DNA of 64,000 bases from Salipiger bermudensis (GTDB lineage Bacteria; Pseudomonadota; Alphaproteobacteria; Rhodobacterales; Rhodobacteraceae), in contig NZ_JAHVIA010000007.1 in the NCBI RefSeq assembly GCF_019801965.1, positions 300,269-364,268 on the forward strand, read 5' to 3'. The translations under genes and the position numbers were made by a program. The first letter of the stretch is position 1, and every line of letters begins with the position of its first letter. The notes beneath the pieces were generated by a model. It did no database searches and was not told the origin of the DNA. It saw only the letters and a list, made by a program, of their open reading frames with translations. Shown piece after piece: positions 48,985-57,860 of this stretch.

Positions 48985-49731
48985 ATGGACCAAATCATCA
49001 CGAGGCACCGCCACGAACTCAAGCGCCGCACCCTCACGGTGCGCGAGACCGGCTATCTCACGCCGAACATGATCCGCATGGTGCTGCACAGCGACGAGCT
49101 GGCCGATTTCACGAGCCTTGGTGCCGACGACCACATCAAGCTGATCTTCGACGGAGGCGGCGAGAAACCGGAGATGCGCGAGTATACCCCGCGCCGCTTC
49201 GACACCGAGCGCCGCGAGCTGGTGCTCGACTTCGCCGTCCACGATGCCGGCCCGGCCACCGACTGGGCGATCAACGCCGCTCCCGGCGACGAGCTGCGCA
49301 TCGGCGGGCCGCGCGGCTCCGCCGTCATCGCGCCGGTCTTCGACTGGTGGCTTCTGATCGGCGACGAAACCGCCCTGCCCGCCATCGGGCGCCGTGTCGA
49401 GGAGACGCCCGCCGGACCGCGCGTCATCACCCTCGCCGCCGTCCCCGGCGCCGAGGACGAGCAGCACTTCGAGACCGGGGCGCTGATGGAAAGCCACTGG
49501 GTGCACCGCCCGGTCACGGAGGCGCATCAGGCCGGCGCCCTGCTCGATGCCACGCGCGCGCTGACCCTTCCCGAGGGCAAGGGTTTTGTCTGGATCGCCG
49601 CCGAGGCGCAGGTCGCCAAGGCGCTGAAGGCGCATTTCCTCGACGAGCGCGGCCACCCGGCGCAGCATCTCAAGGCGGCGGGCTACTGGGTGCATGGCGA
49701 CGCCGGCGCCAGCGACAAGTCGCTCGGCTGA
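48985..49731 (+). CDS. Siderophore-interacting protein (ferric reductase, YqjH/ViuB family)
   Basis: A 248-residue flavin reductase of the SIP family that releases iron from ferric siderophores in the cytoplasm. The FAD-binding motif REYTPRRF (RxYTxR) is near residue 69. The NAD(P)H part contains WWLLIGDETALPAIGRRVEE near residue 122, and the C-terminus GFVWIAAEAQVAKALKAHF is typical. It is 35 bp behind the PadR gene and likely in the same transcript. Control by iron or nickel via PadR is inferred from the E. coli pair. Confidence 0.9.
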   Translation: MDQIITRHRHELKRRTLTVRETGYLTPNMIRMVLHSDELADFTSLGADDHIKLIFDGGGEKPEMREYTPRRFDTERRELVLDFAVHDAGPATDWAINAAPGDELRIGGPRGSAVIAPVFDWWLLIGDETALPAIGRRVEETPAGPRVITLAAVPGAEDEQHFETGALMESHWVHRPVTEAHQAGALLDATRALTLPEGKGFVWIAAEAQVAKALKAHFLDERGHPAQHLKAAGYWVHGDAGASDKSLG

Positions 49732-49738
49732 AGGGAAA

Positions 49739-50884
49739 TCAAGCCGATCCAGGCGAGTGCGGGCCCAGCGCGGGCCCGCCGCGATAGGCCCGGCGCGAGG
49801 GTCCGTGCGCCAGCACGCGCTTGTCGTAGCTGCAATGACAATTCGGGCAGTTGAGCGCGTGCGCGTCGCGCGCCGCCTTGCGGTGCGCCTCGGTGAAGAG
49901 CAGCTCCGACAGGCGGTCTTGATGCAGGTTGCCAAGCTCGAAGGTGACGTAGCACATCTGCACGGTGCCGTCCGGCCCCACCCAGATCAGCTGGTATTCG
50001 GTGCAGGGCACGCGCATCTCGGGGCCCTTGATCAGCCAGTCGGGAATCGAGCGGATCCCCGGCTCGGAATTCACCACCAGGTCGGGGCGCTCGGCCTTGC
50101 ATTCCAGAAGCCGCTCCGACAGACGCTCCAGCGCGGGGCGGTCCTGCGGCGAGAATTGCAGCTCCTGGCTTTCCTTGACGAAATAGGGAAGCGAGTAGTG
50201 CACGAGATTGATGTAGAGCGGGATCTCGTAGCGGCGGGCAAACGCCCAGGTCGCCTCGAAAGCCTCCGGAGTGGCGGTCGGCCGCATCAGCAGCCAGTCG
50301 AGATGCATGCTCACGGTCTCGGCATAGGTCTCGCGCATATAGGCGATGCTCTCCTCGACCTTCTGGAACCGCGACGGCCGCTGGACATAGGCGTTGTAGC
50401 CGTCGCCCGTTCCATAGAACCCGACCGAGATGTGCCGCAGCCCTGCCTCGACCAGCGGTGCCGCGCGCGCCTTGAGCAGCACCGCGTTCGTCGTCATCCA
50501 CATATCGAGCCCGCGATCCGCGATATGCGCGACGATCTCCGGCAGGTCGCGATGGATCAGGGGCTCTCCGCCATAGAGCCGCACCCGTTCGATCCCGGCC
50601 GCCTTGGCATCGTCGACCGCCGATTTCACCAGCTCCAGTTCGAGCTCGTGCCCGGGCATGAAATCGCGCCCGTAGTTACAGCCCTTGCAGCGCAGGTTAC
50701 AGTCCGCCGTCAGCGTCAGGTAGAGATAGCGCGGATCCGGCGAAATCACCGAGGGACTGATGCGGGCCAGGCTGTGCTTGAGCAGATCGGCATTGGCATC
50801 CGCCGCCTTGAGCATCCGTTTCAGGGAGGGGTTGCGCTGGTAATACGGGCGCAAGGCGTTGCGAAGGGTGGAGTGAAAGGACAT
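49739..50884 (-). CDS. Radical SAM protein with C-terminal cysteine cluster
   Basis: A 381-residue radical SAM enzyme. The [4Fe-4S]/SAM motif CNLRCKGC is at residues 62-69. The SAM-contacting GGEP is in VRLYGGEPLIHRDLPEIVAH near residue 105. A SPASM-like C-terminal set of cysteines follows (VPCTEYQLIWVGPDGTVQMC near residue 295, then LNCPNCHC near residue 352). Such proteins modify peptides, sugars or lipids. It is 20 bp behind the kinase-like gene on the same strand, and a glycosyltransferase gene is divergent. The substrate is unknown. Confidence 0.85.
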   Translation of the reverse strand: MSFHSTLRNALRPYYQRNPSLKRMLKAADANADLLKHSLARISPSVISPDPRYLYLTLTADCNLRCKGCNYGRDFMPGHELELELVKSAVDDAKAAGIERVRLYGGEPLIHRDLPEIVAHIADRGLDMWMTTNAVLLKARAAPLVEAGLRHISVGFYGTGDGYNAYVQRPSRFQKVEESIAYMRETYAETVSMHLDWLLMRPTATPEAFEATWAFARRYEIPLYINLVHYSLPYFVKESQELQFSPQDRPALERLSERLLECKAERPDLVVNSEPGIRSIPDWLIKGPEMRVPCTEYQLIWVGPDGTVQMCYVTFELGNLHQDRLSELLFTEAHRKAARDAHALNCPNCHCSYDKRVLAHGPSRRAYRGGPALGPHSPGSA

Positions 50885-50904
50885 GTCGGCTGTCTCCTAA
50901 GACG

Positions 50905-51570
50905 CTATCGTGCAATCAGGTCTCTTCGGCACCTCTGGTTGGGTTGTGGTGAGATGAGCCGCGCGCGGACGAAGGCCCGCGCCCGCTTGGCCAGCGAGCG
51001 GCGCGGCTCCAGCGGCGGCAGCGGCGCCTGCGCGCAGGCCGCCACGAAGGCGGCGTAGGGCGCGTGGGCGAAGGCGCTGTGGTGCGTGGCGACGAGATCG
51101 AGCCGATCGACCGGGTAGACCCCTTCGAGATCGATCATGCTCAAAAGCCCGCGTATGCGCAGGGTATGGGACGGGCTGAACTGCACCGCGAAGAAGCCCG
51201 TCTGCTGCGTGCGCCGGCAGATCAAGTCGTAGAAGCGCGGCCCCATGCGGATCCGGTGGCTGCAGGCCGCCATCACATAGCCGCGGCAGACCCCCTCCGA
51301 CATCACCAGCCCGCGCAGGGCCGGCACGTTGGCGGCGTCGTAGAACCCTGCGGCGAGGGCCACCGGCAGGGTGCGCGCGCGGACGTAGCCCGGGTTCCAG
51401 ATCTTGACGAAGACGGGCTCGTCGAACGGCGCGAGCAGACCGCGGAAGATCCACCGGCTGTGATCCTGCGCCCCGTAGCGTCGGAGTACTTGCCGCACCG
51501 GGCTCAAGCCGGCGAGATCCAGCCCGCGCAAGGGCAGCTCCGGCACAGAATACGGAGATGCTGTCTGCAA
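50905..51570 (-). CDS. Kinase-fold-like protein of unknown function (TTG start)
   Basis: A 221-residue protein. EPVFVKIWNPGYV near residue 52 resembles the ATP-anchoring lysine strand of protein-kinase-like folds. LLSMIDLEGVYPVDRLDLV near residue 142 resembles the metal-binding DFG-type segment (here D-L-E). The HRD-type catalytic loop is not obvious, so it may be inactive or an atypical phosphotransferase. No ATG fits; a TTG at 51570 is preceded by GAGGGAGAA. It is in one operon with the radical SAM gene. The fold assignment is tentative. Confidence 0.6.
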   Translation of the reverse strand: MQTASPYSVPELPLRGLDLAGLSPVRQVLRRYGAQDHSRWIFRGLLAPFDEPVFVKIWNPGYVRARTLPVALAAGFYDAANVPALRGLVMSEGVCRGYVMAACSHRIRMGPRFYDLICRRTQQTGFFAVQFSPSHTLRIRGLLSMIDLEGVYPVDRLDLVATHHSAFAHAPYAAFVAACAQAPLPPLEPRRSLAKRARAFVRARLISPQPNQRCRRDLIAR

Positions 51571-51735
51571 GTCGGTTCTCCCTCGCCCCGGATCAGCGGC
51601 GCGGCGGGTGCTGCGTCGATGCAAATCGATTGACCGATTGGCGCGCAGCGTCACCCGTATCGCAGGATCAGGGTACGACATTTCTACCGCTTTACGAGAT
51701 TTTCGATATATTTACTCAACCAAAAGGAGGGATGC

Positions 51736-52857
51736 CTGCCCAAAGATCGCGCCGATGATCAAATCTACATCTACCTGCCGTCCTTCGCGGGCGGCGGCGT
51801 GGAACGCGTTTTCGTGCGCATCGCCAACCAGCTCCACCAGACCGGAGCGCCGGTGTCGCTGGTGGTGAATCAGGCCGTCGGCCCGACGCGCGACCGCCTG
51901 TCGCCCGACATCCCGGTGATCGCGCTCGACGCGCCCCGGAGCCGAAACGCCCTTGTCCCGCTGACACGGCTGCTCGCGACGTCCCGGCCCGCGGCCGTGA
52001 TCTCGGCGCTGACCTATTGCAACGCGACGGCGCTCATCGCCAACCGGCTGGCGCGGCGCCCGGCCCGCGTGGTGATCAGCGAAAGGTCGCAGGTGAGCGG
52101 CGTGCTCACCGATTATGGCGCGGCGCGACGCGCCCTGACCCTGGGGATGATCCGCCGGCTCTACCCGCAGGCGGATGCGATCAGCGCCGTCTCCAGCGGC
52201 ACCGCCGACGACCTCGCGGCGTTGTCGGGGCTGGATCGGGGCGCGCTGCACGTGCTGCCCAATGCGCCTCCCGACCCTGCGGACTATGCCGCAGCCCGAC
52301 AGGCGCCAGCCCCGCACCCCTGGCTACTGGATGGCGGCGGGCCGGTCGCGCTCGCGGTGGGGCGGCTCGAACCGCAGAAGAACCATGCGCTTGCACTCGA
52401 AGCGCTGGCTCTCGTGCGACGCAGCGGCACCGCGCTGCGTCTCATCATCCTTGGCGATGGCAGTCTCGGCCCCGACCTCCGGGCCCAGGCCCGGGCGCTC
52501 GGCATCGAGACGGCGGTCAGCTTCGCCGGCTTCGTCGATGCGCCGCTCGCCTATCTCGTCAATGCGCAGCTCTTCGTGATGACGTCGCGCTGGGAAGGCT
52601 ATCCCAACGCCCTTCTGGAGGCAGCTGCGGCCGGCCTGCCCTGCGTCAGCACCGACTGCGCGGGCGGCGGAGCGCGAGACATCCTGGGCCCCGAGGCGCT
52701 CGTCCCCGACGATGCCGAAGCCATCGCCGCTGCCATGTTGCATCGCCTTGCGGAGCCCGAAGCCGCGCGTAGCGCCGAGCCGTTCCCGCTCACGATCACC
52801 GTGGTGGCGGAGCGCTACCTCGCGCTGGCACGCGGCGACGCCGGATCGGCGCGCTAG
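51736..52857 (+). CDS. Family 4-type glycosyltransferase with abnormal start
   Basis: A GT4-type glycosyltransferase of about 373 residues. The donor-binding part has VGRLEPQKNHALALEAL and the E-x7-E motif EGYPNALLEAAAAGLPCVS. The acceptor-side start motif LPSFAGGGVERVFVRIANQL is complete only if translation begins before the first usual start codon in frame (GTG at 51799). A good ribosome-binding site (AAAAGGAGG, ending 51730) leads to an ATG at 51732 in another frame, which stops after eight codons, and to a CTG at 51736 in the right frame. Either CTG is the start or one base has been gained or lost. Confidence 0.82.
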   Translation: MPKDRADDQIYIYLPSFAGGGVERVFVRIANQLHQTGAPVSLVVNQAVGPTRDRLSPDIPVIALDAPRSRNALVPLTRLLATSRPAAVISALTYCNATALIANRLARRPARVVISERSQVSGVLTDYGAARRALTLGMIRRLYPQADAISAVSSGTADDLAALSGLDRGALHVLPNAPPDPADYAAARQAPAPHPWLLDGGGPVALAVGRLEPQKNHALALEALALVRRSGTALRLIILGDGSLGPDLRAQARALGIETAVSFAGFVDAPLAYLVNAQLFVMTSRWEGYPNALLEAAAAGLPCVSTDCAGGGARDILGPEALVPDDAEAIAAAMLHRLAEPEAARSAEPFPLTITVVAERYLALARGDAGSAR

Positions 52858-53008
52858 AGGCTCGCGCGCCGTCTGTCGGCCGATGCGGATGCCGGCGGGA
52901 TCGATGCCGGCATCGGTGCGGTGCCGCACGCAAGGAAACGGCCCCGGCGCTCTCATGCGCCAGGGCCGTCTCGTCATCGCCCGCGGGGGGTGCGCAGGGT
53001 GTCCGGGG
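52858..53008. other. Intergenic region between glycosyltransferase and DoxX genes
   Basis: About 150 bp between convergent genes. It contains short inverted repeats (GCCGGC, GATGCCGGC) that may act as a weak terminator. No gene seen. Confidence 0.3.
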
Positions 53009-53440
53009 TCAGTTGGTGAGCGCCAGGGCCCCACCGCCGAGCAGGACCTGCACAACCAGTGCCACGGCCCAGAATGCGGGGTATTCCCAGCCGCCATTCT
53101 CATTGGTGAACCAGAAGCCGTTCTTGCCATGCGCCAGGATCGCCGCACCCAACAGGGTGGGGATGAGCAGCAGCGCCACGAGGCTGGTCTGGAAGCCAAG
53201 GATCAGCGCGATGCCGCCAAGGGTTTCGGCGGCGATGGTCAGGTAGGCAAACCAGCCCGGTACGCCCAGCGATGCGAAGAATGCCGCTGCGCCTTTCGGC
53301 GTGAAGACGAAGTATTTCAGGTAGGCGTGCGCCAGGAAGAGGCCGCCGAGGGCAAGCCGGAGCAGGAGCGCGGCGAGCGCGACTGCGGTTGCGGAACCGG
53401 CGCCGAAGCCGCCAAGGATATTGGAAGAAAGATCAATCAT
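53009..53440 (-). CDS. DoxX family membrane protein
   Basis: A 143-residue protein with four hydrophobic segments and the DoxX pattern (LLRLALGGLFLAHAYLK, then FFASLGVPGWFAYLTIAAET). A TIGF-type loop becomes GKNGFWFTNENGGWEYPAFW near residue 105. DoxX proteins are linked to redox stress and quinone or thiosulfate chemistry, but the function here is unknown. It is divergent from the hemerythrin gene, about 400 bp away. Confidence 0.88.
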   Translation of the reverse strand: MIDLSSNILGGFGAGSATAVALAALLLRLALGGLFLAHAYLKYFVFTPKGAAAFFASLGVPGWFAYLTIAAETLGGIALILGFQTSLVALLLIPTLLGAAILAHGKNGFWFTNENGGWEYPAFWAVALVVQVLLGGGALALTN

Positions 53441-53843
53441 TGTCGTGTCCTCATCAGAACCGCGGGAGCGCGGTGTTTCGTTTGAGGCAGAGATAACGCC
53501 GCACCATTTGGTTTAAAATGTTGATTGTGGCGAATGACTTCCCTCAAAACATTCTCAATATCGCAAGGCCCGCGGTGCGACGTGCCTGCGCTACCGGATG
53601 CGCTGACAGTCCGGCTGGCAGCTCCGCTGCGGATCATTATGCCGCTCGCAGCTGCGGACCTCGCTGCATGCGCTCCGTGGCGATCGAGGGCGCTGACGGG
53701 TGATCTCACGCCGCCAGCCTGCGCGCCCCGCCCCTCCCTGCCCGTCTGTTCCCCGGAGCACCGAGCCGCACAGGTCTCTCGCGAAGCGCCCCGGTCGCCC
53801 GACCGGCCTTGACTTGTCCTCTCCAAGGTTTCTCTTGTCCGTC
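53441..53843. other. Intergenic region between DoxX and hemerythrin genes
   Basis: About 400 bp with no supported gene. TTGATTGTGGCGAA at 53521-53534 is a half-conserved FNR-type box; read toward DoxX, CGTTAT (53493-53498) lies 22 bp from it, the same spacing as at the better boxes. The right half of the region is GC-rich and featureless. I see no regulator gene and no clear promoter for the hemerythrin gene. Confidence 0.35.
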
Positions 53844-54425
53844 ATGACCGACCTTTCGACCCAACCGCTCGACGACCTCAGCCTCGACGAGGCCGCCCGG
53901 CCAAAGGCGCCGCCGGTGCCCGAGGCCAAGGACATTCACCGTCGCCAGGGCCGCCAGCTGGCGGCGATCCACCGTCATTACCTGATGGAGATGGGCCAGA
54001 TCGGCGCGGTTCTGGCGCGGATCGAAGCGGGTGAGACACCGCCGGATCACCTGAAGCGGATCGTGCTCTCGCTCGACATGGCCGAGAATTTCCGGGCGTT
54101 CGGATCGTTGTGCGGGCGCGAATGCCAGGTCCTGAAGTTTCATCACGACATCGAAGGCGCCGACATGTTTCCGCGGATCGAGGCCGCGGGCGGCGGCAAG
54201 TTCCGTGAGGTGGTGGCGAAACTGAAGGCGGAGCACGAGGTCGTGCACGAATTGATCCTGCGCCTCGGACGCGCCGCGGCCGCGCTGGCGGAGGATCCTC
54301 GCGAGGAGACCTTCACCGCAGCCGCCGCGGTCTTCCGCAAGCTGGACGAGGTCGTGCGCTCTCATTTCGGCTACGAGGAAACCGAGCTGGAAGAGGCCAT
54401 CGGCTACTATCTCGGAGCGATCTGA
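53844..54425 (+). CDS. Hemerythrin-domain protein
   Basis: A 193-residue protein. Residues 40-190 form a four-helix hemerythrin-like bundle. Metal ligand candidates are the histidines of AIHRHYLMEM, the HHDIEGADMFPRIE pair with glutamate, EHEVVHELI, and the late SHFGYEETELEEAI (H-x4-E). The N-terminal 35 residues are acidic and proline-rich, likely disordered. Hemerythrins bind oxygen or nitric oxide or repair iron-sulfur clusters. The ATG at 53844 is the first that fits. It is convergent with the ABC exporter genes. Confidence 0.85.
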   Translation: MTDLSTQPLDDLSLDEAARPKAPPVPEAKDIHRRQGRQLAAIHRHYLMEMGQIGAVLARIEAGETPPDHLKRIVLSLDMAENFRAFGSLCGRECQVLKFHHDIEGADMFPRIEAAGGGKFREVVAKLKAEHEVVHELILRLGRAAAALAEDPREETFTAAAAVFRKLDEVVRSHFGYEETELEEAIGYYLGAI

Positions 54426-54499
54426 CCGCCCGGGCGGCGCAAGCGCGATGCGAGGCTGCGGAGGGCCGCCCGCCGCCCGACGTTTCGCAGGCTCCGCGG

Positions 54500-55645
54500 T
54501 CAGTCCAGCCTCTTGCGGAACCGCAGGGCGGCCACGACCAGCCCCAGCACCGCAAACCCCAAGAGCCATGCCGCGTCTGGTCCGAGGTCCGCGAGATCCG
54601 CGTCGCGCAGCACGACGCCACGAATGAGGCGCATGAAATGCGTCGCGGGGAGCAGGTCGGCGATCAGCTGCGCGCCGCGCGGCATCCCCTCGTAGGGAAA
54701 CATGAAGCCCGACAGCAGGATGGATGGCAGCAGGATGAAGATCGTCAGTTGCATCGCCTGCAACTGGTTCTTCGCCACCGTCGACAGCACGAGCCCCAGC
54801 GACAGGCTCGCGAAGATGAACAGCAGCGTGACCAGCAGCAGCGTGCCGGGTGATCCGGCGATCCCGACCGAAAAAAGCACGGCGCCAAGGCCGAGAATGA
54901 TGACGACCTGCACAAGGCCGATCCAGATATAAGGGATGATCTTGCCGATCATCAGCTCCAGCGGCCGGATCGGCGTGGTGATCAGCATCTCCATGTTGCC
55001 ACGCTCGCTTTCGCGCACGATGGCCGCGCCGGTGAACATGATCATGGTCATCGTCAGGATGACCCCGACAAGCCCCGGCACGATGTTCACCACGGTCCGC
55101 TGCGCGGGGTTGTAGAACAGCGTGACCTCGAATGTCGGCGCGGGCGCATTGACGGGCTCGCGGAAGAGCTCGCCCAGCGGCATGAGCCGCAAAGACCGGA
55201 TCGCCCCCGCCACCAGCGTGTCCGATCCGTCGGCGATCCATTGGGCCACGGGCCGCGCCGTGTCTCCCTGCGCCGGCGGCGCGCGGCTGCCGAAGATGGC
55301 GGCATTGCGCACCAGCCGGTCGTCGATGTCATGCGGGATGACGAAGGCCGCGCGCACCTCGGCGCGGACGATGGCGCGTTCGGCCGCTTCGACGGTGGCA
55401 AAGCGCTGCTCGAAGCGGACCACCTGCGTGGCCTCGACCATCTGCGTCAGCGCAAGGCTGAGGCTGGTGTTGCTCTGGTCGACGACGGCGGCGGGGATGT
55501 GGCGGATCTCGGTGTTGATGGCGTAGCCGAACAGTACCAGCTGGATGAGCGGGATCATCACGATCATGCCGAAGGTCAGCCGGTCGCGCCTGAGCTGCAG
55601 CAGCTCCTTGCGCAGGATCGCCATCGTGCGACGCGCCGAGATCAT
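54500..55645 (-). CDS. ABC-2 type exporter permease
   Basis: A 381-residue permease of the YhhJ/YbhR type. There is one N-terminal helix (MIVMIPLIQLVLFGYAI near residue 27), a large extracytoplasmic domain to about residue 175, then five more hydrophobic segments. The ABC-2 signature region is RERGNMEML-like (here RESERGNMEMLITTPIRPLE). It starts in the stop of the ATPase gene (ATGA). With the HlyD protein and ATPase it should form a tripartite-like exporter. Substrate unknown; YbhFSR-type systems export drugs or cations. Confidence 0.9.
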   Translation of the reverse strand: MISARRTMAILRKELLQLRRDRLTFGMIVMIPLIQLVLFGYAINTEIRHIPAAVVDQSNTSLSLALTQMVEATQVVRFEQRFATVEAAERAIVRAEVRAAFVIPHDIDDRLVRNAAIFGSRAPPAQGDTARPVAQWIADGSDTLVAGAIRSLRLMPLGELFREPVNAPAPTFEVTLFYNPAQRTVVNIVPGLVGVILTMTMIMFTGAAIVRESERGNMEMLITTPIRPLELMIGKIIPYIWIGLVQVVIILGLGAVLFSVGIAGSPGTLLLVTLLFIFASLSLGLVLSTVAKNQLQAMQLTIFILLPSILLSGFMFPYEGMPRGAQLIADLLPATHFMRLIRGVVLRDADLADLGPDAAWLLGFAVLGLVVAALRFRKRLD

Positions 55646-56568
55646 CCGGCGCCCCCGTGGGTGGCGAGCACGAACACGTCCTCCAAGTTGGGCCGGACCG
55701 CGCGCAGCGACAGCTCCGGCTGGCCCCGCAGCGCTTGCGCGACCACGGCCTCGGCATCCGTCGGCGCCCCCGCCACGAGAACGCGCAGCCGGGTGCCAAT
55801 CTGCGCGACGGAGGCGATGTCGGGGTGCCCCGCCAGTTCGCGCCCGATCCGGCGCAGATCGTCGCCCGCGAGCTCGACCACCCGGCCCTCGGCCTTCTCC
55901 ATCAGCTCGGGTGGCGTGCCGTCGGCGCATTTCCGGCCTTGATCGAGGATCGCGATGCGATGGCAGCGCTCGGCCTCGTCCATCAGGTGGGTCGAGACGA
56001 TCATCGTCGTCCCGAGGTCGACGAGGTCGAAGAGCCTTTCCCAGAAGCCGCGCCGGGTCTCGGGATCGACTGCGGAGGTCGGCTCGTCGAGAAACAGCAG
56101 CTCGGGCTCGTGAATGACGGTCGCGGCCAGCGCGAGGCGCTGGCGCTGCCCGCCGCTCAGCGCGCCGGCAAGTTTCCCCGCCTGCGCGCGCAGCTCGTAG
56201 GCCTCGAGCAGCGCGTCGATGCGCTGCCGCTTCCGTCGGGCGGGCAGATCGTGGATCTCGGCGATGAACCTGAGGTTCTCGAGAACCGTCAGATCACGGT
56301 AATAGGTGAAGCCTTGCGTCATGTAGCCGATCCGGCGCTTGAGCGCCTCGGCATTGCCGGGAAGCCGCGTTCCCAGCACCTCGGCGTAGCCGTCGCTCGG
56401 GGTCAGAAGCCCGGTCAGCATGCGCATCGCCGTCGTCTTGCCCGAACCATTGGGCCCCAGCAGGCCGTAGACGACGCCCTTGGGGATCGTGAGGTCGAGC
56501 CCGTCGACGGCGGTATTGGCGCCGAAGCGCCGCGTCATGCCAACCGCTGCCGCAACGATCTCGCTCAT
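55642..56568 (-). CDS. ABC exporter ATPase
   Basis: A 308-residue ABC ATPase. Walker A LLGPNGSGKTTAMRM is near residues 35-49, the signature ALSGGQRQRLALAAT near residue 138, and Walker B LLFLDEPTSAVDPE near residue 158. The C-terminal 80 residues are the extension common in ABC-2 drug exporter subunits. It overlaps the HlyD gene (ATGA) upstream and the permease gene downstream. Confidence 0.93.
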   Translation of the reverse strand: MSEIVAAAVGMTRRFGANTAVDGLDLTIPKGVVYGLLGPNGSGKTTAMRMLTGLLTPSDGYAEVLGTRLPGNAEALKRRIGYMTQGFTYYRDLTVLENLRFIAEIHDLPARRKRQRIDALLEAYELRAQAGKLAGALSGGQRQRLALAATVIHEPELLFLDEPTSAVDPETRRGFWERLFDLVDLGTTMIVSTHLMDEAERCHRIAILDQGRKCADGTPPELMEKAEGRVVELAGDDLRRIGRELAGHPDIASVAQIGTRLRVLVAGAPTDAEAVVAQALRGQPELSLRAVRPNLEDVFVLATHGGAG

Positions 56569-57527
56569 GGCAGCAGTGCCGAGATCGGCAGGCCGACCGG
56601 AAGCGCCGCCGCCTCCGGCGGGAGCGCCACCTCCGCGAGGAAGACGAGCCGGCTTCGCTGGTCCTGGCTGAGCGCGTAATAGGGCGTGAAGGCGGGCTCC
56701 TGGCTGATCCAGCGCAGTTGGCCCTCGTACGCGGCGTCGGTCCCGTCGAGACGCACCGTGACAGGGTCGCCGATGGCCAGCCCGACACGCGCGGGCTCGG
56801 GGATGTAGATGCGGGCGTGCGGTCTCTCGCCGGTCAGGAGCACCGCCACCGGACTGCCCAAGGGCACGCGTTCGCCGAGGTTCCAGGGCAGGCTGTCGAG
56901 CCGGCCGTCGCGCGAGGCGCGGATGGTCAGGTCTTCCAGCCGGGTGCGCACGGCGGCGAGCTCGGCCTTGGCGGCCTCGACATGCGCCTCGGCGATCCGG
57001 ATATCTTCCTCGCGCGCCCCCTCCCTGAGCTCCGCCAGCGCCTGCTCGGCGCTGGTCAGCTCGGCGAGGGAGGAAAGGCTGCGCGCGAGATCCTGGTCCA
57101 GCCGCGCCTGCGTGATGGTCCCGCTTTCGAGAAGCCGCCGATTGCGTGCCAGCGTCGTCTCGGCCTCCTCGTAGACCGCGCGAGCCCCGCGCACCCGCGC
57201 CTCCGCGATCGCGATCTCCTGGGCGCGCGCGCCGCTGCGGACGCGGTGCAGGTCTGCCTCGGCCTCGGAAAGCCGCGCGCTGGCGAGTTGAAGGTTCGCC
57301 CGCTGCACCGCGTCCTCGAGCTGTACGAGCACCTCGCCTTCCGCAACCGCATGGCCTTCGGCGACGGGAAGCTCGGTGATGATCGCGTTCGCGGTCGCCG
57401 TCAGGACCACGCGCTCGCGCATCAGGACGCCGAGCGCCACCACCTCGCCGTCGTTCCGTTCGCAGGACTGCATCAGCATCGGCAGGACGAGGGCCGGGAC
57501 CGCCAAGGCCTTGAGTATGGGAGTCAT
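56565..57527 (-). CDS. HlyD/YbhG-type periplasmic adaptor
   Basis: A 320-residue membrane fusion protein. The N-terminal hydrophobic segment (residues 5-22) ends in LMQSC, a weak lipobox, so it may be lipid-anchored. Then come a barrel-sandwich half (VVLTATANAIITELPVAEGH), a long alpha-helical hairpin rich in alanine and arginine (residues 70-190), and the second half (LTIRASRDGRLDSLPWNLGE). It is the first gene of a three-gene exporter operon. A weak FNR-type box lies about 80 bp upstream. The ATG at 57527 is chosen from the hydrophobic start. Confidence 0.87.
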   Translation of the reverse strand: MTPILKALAVPALVLPMLMQSCERNDGEVVALGVLMRERVVLTATANAIITELPVAEGHAVAEGEVLVQLEDAVQRANLQLASARLSEAEADLHRVRSGARAQEIAIAEARVRGARAVYEEAETTLARNRRLLESGTITQARLDQDLARSLSSLAELTSAEQALAELREGAREEDIRIAEAHVEAAKAELAAVRTRLEDLTIRASRDGRLDSLPWNLGERVPLGSPVAVLLTGERPHARIYIPEPARVGLAIGDPVTVRLDGTDAAYEGQLRWISQEPAFTPYYALSQDQRSRLVFLAEVALPPEAAALPVGLPISALLP

Positions 57528-57570
57528 CACAGCGGCCCTTTCCGTTCCCGCAAGCGCCGATCGCTGCGCG

Positions 57571-57612
57571 ACCTTACGGCAGCCCGGCCGGGTTTCCCCT
57601 GACATGAATCAA
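57571..57612 (-). promoter_or_regulatory. Possible FNR-type box and -10 for the exporter operon
   Basis: CTGAC-ATGA-ATCAA at 57599-57612 keeps one perfect half-site and most of the other. On the minus strand TAAGGT (57571-57576) lies 22 bp away, the same spacing as in the three better-matching sites. In the rest of the 57528-57860 gap no gene or other site was seen. Confidence 0.45.
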
Positions 57613-57860
57613 GGCACCCGCGCCCTCGCCGGTGACCGGACGGGCCTGCTGCCGCCGGCGCCCGCATCTTCTCGGGATCACCCTCGCTCGGCCGGACGCC
57701 GCTTGCTCCGTCTGCGCGGCATATGACGGTGGCCGGATGAGCCCATCTCCCGGCGGGGTGCCGAAGCCAGACGTGGAAGGGCTGGACGACCGGCTCCGGA
57801 GACGACATGCAGGGCTTGCGGCGGGGAGCCCGCCGCAGACCAGAGGACGAAAGGACGACG

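Noticed and set aside
53437..53826. A minus-strand frame of 129 codons in the DoxX-hemerythrin gap
   Set aside because: The composition is arginine/serine-rich, there is no ribosome-binding site and no family resemblance.
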